Source: Desulfurococcales archaeon (GTDB taxonomy: Archaea > Thermoproteota > Thermoprotei_A > Sulfolobales > NBVN01). From it: a DNA stretch of 25,819 nt. A program made the position numbers and the translations under genes. The DNA lies in NCBI GenBank assembly GCA_021158735.1, contig JAGGUC010000160.1:1-25819 (forward strand), written 5' to 3'. The notes under the pieces are model-generated. The model saw only the letters and a program-made list of their open reading frames with translations, was not told where the DNA came from and made no database searches. Below are positions 7,713 through 13,592 of this stretch, piece by piece. The stretch's first letter is position 1, and every line of letters starts with the position of its first letter.

Positions 7713-7898
7713 ATGAAGACTGTGTGCTGTACCTACTTAGGTACGACCATGAAATTTTTAGGCTTGCTCAGACATTTCCACTTTAGACATGGTAAGCACC
7801 TCGCAGTTATTGAATGCTGTCTTAATCCTCACGTAGACTGACTCGTACCTGTAGCAAAGCACCGCAGCGTAGGTATAGCTAGCTCTCTAAGGAAATGA
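7713..7898 (+). pseudogene. Short or decayed reading frame in the 7640-8016 gap
   Basis: An ATG at 7713 opens 42 codons to a TGA at 7839-7841, with a protein-like composition (MKTVCCTYLGTTMKFLGLLR, then HFHFRHGKHLAVIECCLNPH). The same frame continues after the stop for 18 more codons (LVPVAKHRSVGIASSLRK) to a TGA at 7896-7898. The run looks like a remnant with one nonsense change, or a small cysteine/histidine-rich protein ending at 7841. A BoxA at 7673-7687 would start transcription near 7701. I recognise no family. Apart from this frame, the dyad at 7729-7744 and the BoxA at 7974, I see nothing in the rest of the 377-base gap. Confidence 0.3.
7729..7744. repeat. 16-base dyad: possible operator or hairpin
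   Basis: GTACCTACTTAGGTAC consists of perfect 7-base arms GTACCTA/TAGGTAC around CT. It sits about 90 bases upstream of the HTH/zinc-finger gene and inside the short frame at 7713. Two DNA-binding protein genes flank it, so an operator is plausible. As RNA the 2-base loop would be too tight without opening the inner pairs. Confidence 0.45.
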
Positions 7899-7973
7899 CA
7901 TTACTAAAATAACTAGGTAAATTAAGGCACTTTATTAAAGATATGGTTCGGCTGGAAAGCACATATTCTTTCG

Positions 7974-7986
7974 TTAAAATTAAATA
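7974..7986 (+). promoter_or_regulatory. BoxA and ribosome-binding site for the RHH operon
   Basis: TTAAAATTAAATA predicts transcription from about 8006. GAGGGG (8006-8011) then precedes the GTG at 8017 with 5 bases between, so the ribosome-binding site fixes that start. Confidence 0.45.
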
Positions 7987-8016
7987 GTATTGCTACAATA
8001 TTTGTGAGGGGATGAT

Positions 8017-8241
8017 GTGAGACTCATGTTAGAGCCGAAGAACACTAAAGACACCACGGTAATTTCAGTTAAGTTGGACATGCTCATTGTAAATAAAATA
8101 GAATTTCTTGTCAGGAAAGGATATTTCAAAAGTAAAAGTGACTTTATTCGACAAGCAGTTATGATCAAGCTCGCGAGGGATGGGTACCTACCCGAAAGCG
8201 CTCTTAAGGTATTTGGGATTAGGGACTCAGGCGGTGCTTAG
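8017..8241 (+). CDS. Ribbon-helix-helix (CopG/Arc-type) DNA-binding protein
   Basis: 74 residues. Residues 13-48 form a classic RHH unit: a beta strand TTVISVKLD, a helix around MLIVNKIEFLVRKG, a turn, and a second helix SKSDFIRQAVMIKLARDG. RHH proteins dimerise and insert the paired strand into the DNA major groove, usually as autoregulatory repressors. The gene is first in a three-gene plus-strand operon, five bases before the C2H2 protein. GTG start with GAGGGG five bases upstream. Likely role is control of its own operon, possibly through a nearby dyad. RHH regulators also serve archaeal viruses and plasmids, which fits the accessory feel of the locus but does not prove transfer. Confidence 0.82.
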   Translation: MRLMLEPKNTKDTTVISVKLDMLIVNKIEFLVRKGYFKSKSDFIRQAVMIKLARDGYLPESALKVFGIRDSGGA

Positions 8242-8246
8242 ATTAG

Positions 8247-8537
8247 ATGTCACTCTTCTGGGAGCCTAGGTGGGTCAGGGTTAAGGTTAGTTACGAGGGG
8301 GTAACAATAATTACCTGTCAAGACTTAGTTAGTAAGTTATACATTTGTCCATTATGCACAGATATAGATAGGATATGTCCTGAGGGGCGTGAGACTAATA
8401 TTTTAGTTGATGACATAGTTGCCTTCTTTAGTGTTGGGGATTTAATAAGTCATCTGAGAACTCATGCTCATGCACAGGTGTTAAGACGTAAATTAATAAG
8501 TTTGAAGACTGAAGAACATGAGAAGGAGGAGGGTTAG
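8247..8537 (+). CDS. Small C2H2 zinc-finger-like protein with extended loop
   Basis: 96 residues. A beta-rich N-terminus (WVRVKVSYEGVTIITC) leads to YICPLC with C34-x2-C37. A 31-residue segment follows, then HLRTHAH with His69 and His73 completing a C2H2 site. The loop is much longer than the usual 12 residues and contains an extra Cys44, so either the finger carries an insertion or the ligand set differs. The end is charged (KTEEHEKEEG). It starts five bases after the RHH stop and its stop overlaps the next gene's GTG by one base, so the three are almost certainly co-translated. Probably a DNA-binding or protein-interaction partner; no specific function can be named. Confidence 0.68.
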   Translation: MSLFWEPRWVRVKVSYEGVTIITCQDLVSKLYICPLCTDIDRICPEGRETNILVDDIVAFFSVGDLISHLRTHAHAQVLRRKLISLKTEEHEKEEG

Positions 8538-9538
8538 TGAAGAAGAGGGTATTCCTTGGCGAGTCATTCACAAACCTGCTCTGTTCTGCGCTGAGCGAAT
8601 TACGTGAGAGCGACTTAATTATTGATGTGTGGAGAGGGGGGAGCCTACTTAACGGCTGGGATATTGCGTTATCTGGCGAATTAATATGTTTAGATAGAGT
8701 ACCGCTTTTATGCAGGAGCACATACCTATTAGAAAGCCTTGGCGGAGAGTCGGAAAGTATTGATATCAGTGTGAACTTCATGGGTACTGAAGAAGGGTAC
8801 AGGAGTAAGGTGACTTTAGAAGGCAAAGTAATAATTCAACATGACTGGCTGATGGAGTACTCGAAAAGTAAGTACTTTATTAAGGGAGGTTGGTGTAAGA
8901 TATATAGAAGTCTAAAAAGGCAAGTAAATATCTCAAGGATCTACGGTGAGGTCCAGAAGGTACTTCCTGACGACAGGACATTAATAATTAAGAATTCTAA
9001 AATAATCTATAGTAAGATACTTAATACTCTTCCATTGCCTTATGTGCTAAGCAGGCTGGCCAATAGTGATCTTAATAAATATGCGGAAATTTTTAAGTAC
9101 GTTTCATTCTATATTGTGGCATTAATTATAAAGGAGGCATTAGATCATTTGAAGTTAACATACGTAGGGAGAAGAGGCTTCTCTCTAACTGCAGTAGTTG
9201 AAGTACCAGGGAGGTACTTACTCAGTCATGACGATGAATATAAAGTACTTTACAGTTTCGTACCCGTGACTTTTAATTATTTGCGTGCTGAATTGTACCA
9301 GAAGGTAATGTCTGAACTAAGGAAGTTGAAGATCATTAAGTCTGATAATATTGTGGTTGCTGAGAGATCTTACTTTGAAAGGTATGGTCTATTAGGTGTA
9401 GTTAAATCCGATTGCATTGAGCATATAAGTAAAGAACTCCGTAAGTTTGAGATTTACTTGAGCGGCAGACTGGGGTCATGGAGTGACAAATCTATTCTGG
9501 ATATTCTGGCTAGTGTGAAAGATGTGAAAGCGTTATAG
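8537..9538 (+). CDS. Degenerate flavin amine-oxidase-like protein (distant relative of NAD(P)/FAD oxidoreductases)
   Basis: 333 residues. The C-terminal half resembles protoporphyrinogen-oxidase/UDP-galactopyranose-mutase-like flavoproteins: YSKILNTLPLPYVLSRL (158-174) matches their YDxVISTxPL segment, and IYLSGRLGSW (306-315) matches the terminal FAD-contacting GR(F/L)G element. The expected N-terminal dinucleotide fold is eroded: GxGxxG is replaced by LGESFTN (7-13) and no ExxxxxGG motif follows. At about 330 residues it is also shorter than the usual 400-450. FAD binding is therefore doubtful. GTG start overlaps the preceding stop by one base, with AAGGAGGAGGG just upstream. It is third in the RHH/zinc-finger operon, an odd partner for an oxidoreductase. 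The family link is a tentative call by eye. Confidence 0.55.
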   Translation: MKKRVFLGESFTNLLCSALSELRESDLIIDVWRGGSLLNGWDIALSGELICLDRVPLLCRSTYLLESLGGESESIDISVNFMGTEEGYRSKVTLEGKVIIQHDWLMEYSKSKYFIKGGWCKIYRSLKRQVNISRIYGEVQKVLPDDRTLIIKNSKIIYSKILNTLPLPYVLSRLANSDLNKYAEIFKYVSFYIVALIIKEALDHLKLTYVGRRGFSLTAVVEVPGRYLLSHDDEYKVLYSFVPVTFNYLRAELYQKVMSELRKLKIIKSDNIVVAERSYFERYGLLGVVKSDCIEHISKELRKFEIYLSGRLGSWSDKSILDILASVKDVKAL

Positions 9539-9559
9539 TAGCGTCGGTAGCTAATTCAC

Positions 9560-9886
9560 TTAAGTAACTGCTACAGCGTCACTCAGCGGGTCCTTGTCAT
9601 TAAAGGTAATGCCTATGGCTACTGACTCCTTTTGCACTTCTTCTCTGATCATTGACGACGATAGAATAAGGTCTATGAACTCACGCACAGACAGCCTCCT
9701 GTTTATTATGTACTCAACATTATTTACGACAACAACGGTCCTCAGCGACCTTGGGTTATAGTACGGTATGACATAAACTTCAATACCGTAGTTCTTAAAT
9801 ATAGATTGTGCGGCTTGCCACGCAGTGTTAAGTGTCTCTTCACTTAACTCACTATTATTTACTATTACAAGGACATCAATACTCAC
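9560..9886 (-). CDS. Hypothetical small alpha/beta protein
   Basis: Not recognised. About 108 residues with alternating strands and helices (SIDVLVIVNN, helix to IFKNYG, IEVYVIPYY, TVVVVNNVEYIINRRLSVREF), which could form a thioredoxin- or ferredoxin-like fold. It lacks a CxxC or other cysteine pair. GTG at 9886 is favoured because GGTGGGG precedes it at good spacing; a GTG three codons upstream is possible. It ends 20 bases from the flavoprotein-like gene, convergently, and is divergent from the small gene at 9963. Confidence 0.6.
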   Translation of the reverse strand: MSIDVLVIVNNSELSEETLNTAWQAAQSIFKNYGIEVYVIPYYNPRSLRTVVVVNNVEYIINRRLSVREFIDLILSSSMIREEVQKESVAIGITFNDKDPLSDAVAVT

Positions 9887-9912
9887 GAGCCCCACCTATT
9901 AAGCTCATGCCA

Positions 9913-9930
9913 TACTTAATTTATTTTAAG
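9913..9930. promoter_or_regulatory. A/T box between divergent small genes
   Basis: TACTTAATTTATTTTAAG contains BoxA-like sequence on both strands. It lies about 35 bases before the minus-strand GTG at 9886 and about 40 before the plus-strand ATG at 9963. Inferred from spacing. Confidence 0.35.
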
Positions 9931-9962
9931 ACTTACGTCAAATGACTAAAGGGTAAGACTCA

Positions 9963-10217
9963 ATGATATGGTTTTCATACCTTATGACACCGCTAGGCCC
10001 TAATTTAAGGGTTAAAGGACGTGCTATTTTAGATATAGGTGAGGTAGATAAGCGCCTTAAGAACCTTGCCCCCGTACTGCCCTTAAAACTAGAGAGTTAT
10101 AAGCGGGTAGGTATTGAGGAATTAATGCTGCTAACTAACATAGATCCTGATGTGGCAGACCTGGCTAAGCTAGGTATTAGGCACTACGTAATACTTTCTT
10201 ATCCTGATTGCACCTAG
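9963..10217 (+). CDS. Hypothetical small protein
   Basis: Not recognised. 84 residues from ATG 9963, or 77 from ATG 9984 (MTPLGPNLRVKGRAILDIG), which could equally be the start. The C-terminal half (KRVGIEELMLLTNIDPDVADLAKLGIRHYVILSY) has a helix-strand look typical of a small compact domain. No cysteine pair or membrane segment is seen. The reading frame is preserved and the codon use looks like its neighbours, so I keep it as a gene. Confidence 0.5.
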   Translation: MIWFSYLMTPLGPNLRVKGRAILDIGEVDKRLKNLAPVLPLKLESYKRVGIEELMLLTNIDPDVADLAKLGIRHYVILSYPDCT

Positions 10218-10265
10218 AGGACGGTTTTGCAACAGTTTAGAATATTCTGTGGGGGTCATATCTGC

Positions 10266-10503
10266 ATGGAATTTGAAATACTACTTACATTATTCGTAAG
10301 GCTGTTTCTAGTTTTACCAATAATAAGCGACAGACATAGTTTCTTGAAATAAACAGCACGTATTATCAGCACTTGATGAACCATGCTACATTAGGGCAAA
10401 TAGTAGAGACTGTTTTATTTAATATGTGCTTGGGATTAGCAGGAAGTTAAAAAGGCCACTAGTAGAAGCAGAGTACTTTGGTCTGTTGCCTCAACTTAAT
10501 TAA
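10266..10503 (+). pseudogene. Probable decayed gene fragments in the 10218-10533 gap
   Basis: Three short plus-strand stretches in different frames look protein-like. At 10266-10352 an ATG opens 28 codons (MEFEILLTLFVRLFLVLPII, then SDRHSFLK). A second frame runs to a TAA at 10448-10450 (TYYQHLMNHATLGQIVETVL, then FNMCLGLAGS). It is continued one frame over by KLKRPLVEAEYFGLLPQLN, ending at the TAA at 10501-10503. The join around 10440-10450 looks like a single-base frameshift. The parent family is not recognised. The first piece could instead be a tiny hydrophobic peptide. Nothing else is evident in this 316-base gap except the heat-shock gene promoter. Confidence 0.35.
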
Positions 10504-10505
10504 GT
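10494..10505 (+). promoter_or_regulatory. Palindromic BoxA of the small heat-shock gene
   Basis: ACTTAATTAAGT is a perfect 12-base palindrome about 34 bases before the ATG at 10534. The predicted start is near 10526, and GGTGAG precedes the ATG. Confidence 0.45.
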
Positions 10506-10533
10506 CACTAAAGTATGTGTTAGTGGTGAGAAC

Positions 10534-11061
10534 ATGAGTAGGAGGAGAAGGAAGTCTATTTTTGATATATTTGATGATCTTTTTAGGGAAATAGAGGAGG
10601 AGTTTCGCGAGTTTTTCAGCGAAGCAGAGAGGGTGAGAGAGATTAAGGGTTTTGAGGAAGGTTTCAGAGAGGTTAGAGGGCCATTTATCTACGGATTCAG
10701 AATAACGATTGGTCCGGATGGAAGACCTAAGGTCGAGGAATTCGGTAATATTAGGAGGGCCGGCGTAAAGCCTAAGATAAGTGAGGAGATAGAGCCCTTG
10801 GTTGATGTGCTTGATGAAGGCGATAAGATTAGGGTAATAGCTGAAATGCCTGGTGTCGAGAAAAACAAGATCAACTTGAAGGCGGTTGACAGGAAGCTAG
10901 TGATCAAAGCGAGTAATCACAAGAAGTATTATAAAGAAATAGAGCTTCCTGATGAAGTAGACATTCAGAAGGCGAGAGCCAGTTACAGGAACGGTGTACT
11001 TGAGATAATACTAGAAAAGAAAAGTAAGGAGAAGAAAGAGTTCAAAATAAAGATCGAGTAG
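10534..11061 (+). CDS. hsp20: Small heat-shock protein, Hsp20/alpha-crystallin family
   Basis: 175 residues. ATP-independent holdase that binds unfolding proteins as a large oligomer. An arginine-rich and acidic N-terminal arm (SRRRRKSIFDIFDDLFREIEEEF) is followed by the alpha-crystallin domain from about residue 88: PLVDVLDEGDKIRVIAEMPGV, KINLKAVDRKLVIKAS, and the signature YRNGVLEIILEKK. The last residues FKIKIE supply the IxI motif that docks into a neighbouring subunit. The length is typical for archaeal family members. ATG start, preceded by GGTGAGAAC. It has its own BoxA, in keeping with heat control, and stands alone between a decayed gene and the convergent ZPR1-like gene. Confidence 0.95.
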   Translation: MSRRRRKSIFDIFDDLFREIEEEFREFFSEAERVREIKGFEEGFREVRGPFIYGFRITIGPDGRPKVEEFGNIRRAGVKPKISEEIEPLVDVLDEGDKIRVIAEMPGVEKNKINLKAVDRKLVIKASNHKKYYKEIELPDEVDIQKARASYRNGVLEIILEKKSKEKKEFKIKIE

Positions 11062-11087
11062 CGAAGTAGTAGCGTGGCCTAGCAGAC

Positions 11088-11612
11088 CTACCTGAGCTCC
11101 TCCTCAACTACCTCTACATCTTTACCCTTAATTCCACTTCTTCCATAGTAGTCCTCAATAATTAAGGTAAACTGCTTCTTACCTTCTGCAGCATTCATGA
11201 TCTCTCTGACTTTACCGTGGCACTTACTATTCTCCTCAAAGCATTCTGCCGGAACATGCTCCAGCACCCGGTGAAGGATCCCCTCGACAGTTGTTATGTA
11301 TCCAGGAGCTGCAGGGCCTGGTGCTACTTCTATTCCTAGCTCGGGTATCCTTAAAAGAGCTGTTGAGGACTTAAGTACTAAAGCATTTAATTCCTTATCA
11401 CTCTTTACCTTCAGGATGATGCGCTTGGGTTTTCCGACATCTGCTACTGAAACATCTGTTCTCCTAAAACCACACTTGCTGCATACACCAGTTTCTATCA
11501 GTATGTTCCTGAAAAATGGAACCTCATAAATGTATATGGTGACTCGGAATTCTTTTTCGCCACAGTTTAGACACTCAATAACTTCTTCTCCAAGTAGGAC
11601 TAGCTTAGGCAT
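11088..11612 (-). CDS. ZPR1-type zinc-finger protein
   Basis: 174 residues. One ZPR1 module: a zinc finger with C14-x2-C17 and C44-x2-C47, the family motif EVPFFRNILIETGVCSKCGF (30-49), then a double-stranded beta-helix-like domain (ALVLKSSTALLRIPELGIEV, GYITTVEGILHRVLEHV). Eukaryotic ZPR1 has two modules and acts as a chaperone for translation factor eEF1A; archaeal proteins have one and their role is less defined. I chose ATG at 11612. The frame stays open upstream, but that stretch is antisense to the VTT gene, and a box at 11625-11640 gives a leaderless start. Confidence 0.9.
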   Translation of the reverse strand: MPKLVLLGEEVIECLNCGEKEFRVTIYIYEVPFFRNILIETGVCSKCGFRRTDVSVADVGKPKRIILKVKSDKELNALVLKSSTALLRIPELGIEVAPGPAAPGYITTVEGILHRVLEHVPAECFEENSKCHGKVREIMNAAEGKKQFTLIIEDYYGRSGIKGKDVEVVEEELR

Positions 11613-11624
11613 TACACACAACCA

Positions 11625-11640
11625 ATATTCATTAAAAATC
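11625..11640. promoter_or_regulatory. Single BoxA between two leaderless divergent genes
   Basis: ATATTCATTAAAAATC lies 22 bases from the minus-strand ATG (11612) and about 28 from the plus-strand GTG (11662). Only 49 bases separate the two starts, so both promoters must overlap here. Spacing fits BoxA for each gene. Confidence 0.5.
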
Positions 11641-11661
11641 TCGGGGCTATTATAGGATTTA

Positions 11662-12339
11662 GTGAAGTATATGGATGTAACTGGTATTATTGAGTTATTG
11701 AAGAATACTTTAGCAGCTCCCTTAGGGATTTTCATTATAAGTGCGTTATCCAACGCTATACCATTTGTTAGTATACCGTACTTGGGGGTAGTAGCTGGAT
11801 ATGCGGCAATATACAGAGGGCTGGCAGATAAACTTGTACTTGTGCTTTGTTCAGCTGCTGGAGCTACGTTCGGTAAGTCTATAATATATCTCATCGGTAG
11901 AGCCTTCAGTATGAAATTGAGTGGGGCGAGTAGAAGGAACATTGAACTCTTTAAGAAGGTGGCGAGGAAATCACTGTTTTTGGCTATTCTGGCGTTTGCT
12001 GCTACACCGCTACCTGACGACATTCTCTATATACCTTTAGGTATTGTGAGGTATCCTCTAATGATGTACTTTACAGCTATACTCATAGGTAAGACAGTGC
12101 TTACTGCGGTGGTGGTAATATACGCTTCAGGTCTCATAGAGCTGATGCGGGTCAACATCGCTTTGATACCGGTTTTAATAGCTATTACAGCGCTACTAAC
12201 ATACATAATACTGAAAGTGGACTGGGCAAGGGTAGTTGAGACAACCTATGATAGAGGCATAGTCAAAGGCATTGAAGCATTCTTAAGTGAGCTCAGTAAG
12301 GTTCTGGCAAAGCTGATTTACTGTACAAGTCAGAAATAG
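11662..12339 (+). CDS. VTT/DedA-type (SNARE-associated domain) membrane protein
   Basis: 225 residues with about five hydrophobic segments. Family signs: SNAIPFVSIPYLGVVAGY near 30-47, the glycine-rich GATFGKSIIYLIGR (67-80), and FAATPLPDDILYIPLG (111-126), the re-entrant PxxDD segment of VTT proteins. Members are membrane lipid scramblases or undecaprenyl-phosphate/polyprenyl-phosphate flippases in other lineages. A lipid-carrier role here would fit the nearby oligosaccharyltransferase, but that is inference. GTG start, leaderless by promoter position. The 3' end overlaps the convergent amidohydrolase gene by 47 bases. Confidence 0.82.
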   Translation: MKYMDVTGIIELLKNTLAAPLGIFIISALSNAIPFVSIPYLGVVAGYAAIYRGLADKLVLVLCSAAGATFGKSIIYLIGRAFSMKLSGASRRNIELFKKVARKSLFLAILAFAATPLPDDILYIPLGIVRYPLMMYFTAILIGKTVLTAVVVIYASGLIELMRVNIALIPVLIAITALLTYIILKVDWARVVETTYDRGIVKGIEAFLSELSKVLAKLIYCTSQK

Positions 12340-13588
12340 CTTCGGAAACCTTCCTGTATGCCCTGCTGATTTCAGACCGTAGCACAGTAGGTTCTCCATC
12401 CCTGGCAATTAATTTACCTCCCGCATAGAGCTCCTTAAGCCTCAGCTCACCCTCTGCCAAAGCACTCACGAATTCATATGTGAAAAACTGTGTTAATAGT
12501 GAGTATGGTTTACTCTTAATTAAGTAACCTAACTTATCGCTAACATCCCAGACGGCTACGTCAGCTGGTTCGCTGACAGTCAAGGAGCCGGTGCCGAACC
12601 CCATAGACCTATAAGGTGCTGATGTAATCATGTGAAGTACGTCAAAGTAATCAGTACACTCTAATTTCTGGGCATAGAGGAAAGCCCTTAACTCATCCAG
12701 GGCATTGTAAGTTGGTGCTACATCAACGCCCAGTGCAATATCAACTCCCGTACTCCTGTAATTTTTCACATCAATTAGTCCACTACCTAAGAGTATATTA
12801 GACCTAGTCGAGTGAGCGATTACTACTGGCTTCCAGACTAAGTAGTTCAACCCGTCTAGGAGCCAAATTCCATGAGCTAATATGGTATCCACAGCGCCTA
12901 GCCCTACGTACTCAAGGAAGTCACGGACACTCAGGCCGAAATACTTTGTTAAGTATGTGCTGTCAGCATAGACTTCACCGACATGCATGTGTAAACCAAG
13001 GCGTAACTCGATAGCTAGGTCAATAACGTACCTCACTTGATCAGGAGTTAACAGCCTCGGTGTGCAAGGACCGAGCCTAACCATGAAATTTGTTTTACCG
13101 TAAAGACCTCGTGCTAATTTTAAATTCTCATCAATAGCCTCTTCGAAATTATCATAGACGCCTCCATCCATTATGGGCGTGCACAAATCACCTTTAATAC
13201 CTGCTTCCTCAATAGCTCTCGCAACATGTTCCTCATTAAAATGCATGTCGGCTACGGCGGTAACACCGCTACTAATAAGCTCTTCGAGTGCTAACACAGC
13301 TGAGTAGTAACTTAATTCAGGCTCCTGTCTGAGAATTCTCTCCCAAGGCCAAGCGAAATTAAGTACCCAAGAATCTAAGTCATAGCTGCAGGTAATGGAG
13401 TGCCTGATAGGGTATAGGGCAAGGTGTGTGTGAAGGGATGCGAGCCCGTGAGTCATAATAGTTGGTTTATCTTCTAAGCTTCCAGACTCAAAGGAAAGTG
13501 AGGTAATTTTACTGCCTTTGATCTTCAGGCAAGCATTTGTTAATACCAGGTACGGGTTAATGACTACTATAGAACTGCAGATCTCCAT
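12293..13588 (-). CDS. Metal-dependent amidohydrolase (SAH/MTA deaminase or chlorohydrolase type)
   Basis: 431 residues of the TIM-barrel amidohydrolase superfamily, cytosolic. Seen: the LHTH metal-binding HxH (His53/His55), LHMHVGE with a third histidine and catalytic Glu, LAHGIWLL, HSTRSNILLGSG in place of the usual CPxSN substrate loop, and ALGVDVAPTYNALDEL with the metal aspartate. Close to the ATZ/TRZ group that deaminates S-adenosylhomocysteine, methylthioadenosine, guanine or adenosine; substrate not decided. ATG at 13588 is preferred, with GTGATC upstream; an upstream in-frame ATG would extend it 26 residues into the oligosaccharyltransferase gene. It lies 4 bases after that gene and probably ends its operon. 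Confidence 0.87.
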   Translation of the reverse strand: MEICSSIVVINPYLVLTNACLKIKGSKITSLSFESGSLEDKPTIMTHGLASLHTHLALYPIRHSITCSYDLDSWVLNFAWPWERILRQEPELSYYSAVLALEELISSGVTAVADMHFNEEHVARAIEEAGIKGDLCTPIMDGGVYDNFEEAIDENLKLARGLYGKTNFMVRLGPCTPRLLTPDQVRYVIDLAIELRLGLHMHVGEVYADSTYLTKYFGLSVRDFLEYVGLGAVDTILAHGIWLLDGLNYLVWKPVVIAHSTRSNILLGSGLIDVKNYRSTGVDIALGVDVAPTYNALDELRAFLYAQKLECTDYFDVLHMITSAPYRSMGFGTGSLTVSEPADVAVWDVSDKLGYLIKSKPYSLLTQFFTYEFVSALAEGELRLKELYAGGKLIARDGEPTVLRSEISRAYRKVSEAISDLYSKSALPEPY

Positions 13589-13592
13589 ACGA

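Noticed and set aside
7845..7876. Possible hairpin from GTACCTGTAGC and GCGTAGGTAT as a small RNA
   Set aside because: Pairing is imperfect and there is no C/D or H/ACA box or T-run to support an RNA gene.
11613..12023. A 5' extension of the ZPR1-like frame
   Set aside because: The extension is antisense to the VTT membrane protein, does not resemble ZPR1 proteins, and the box at 11625-11640 supports the start at 11612.
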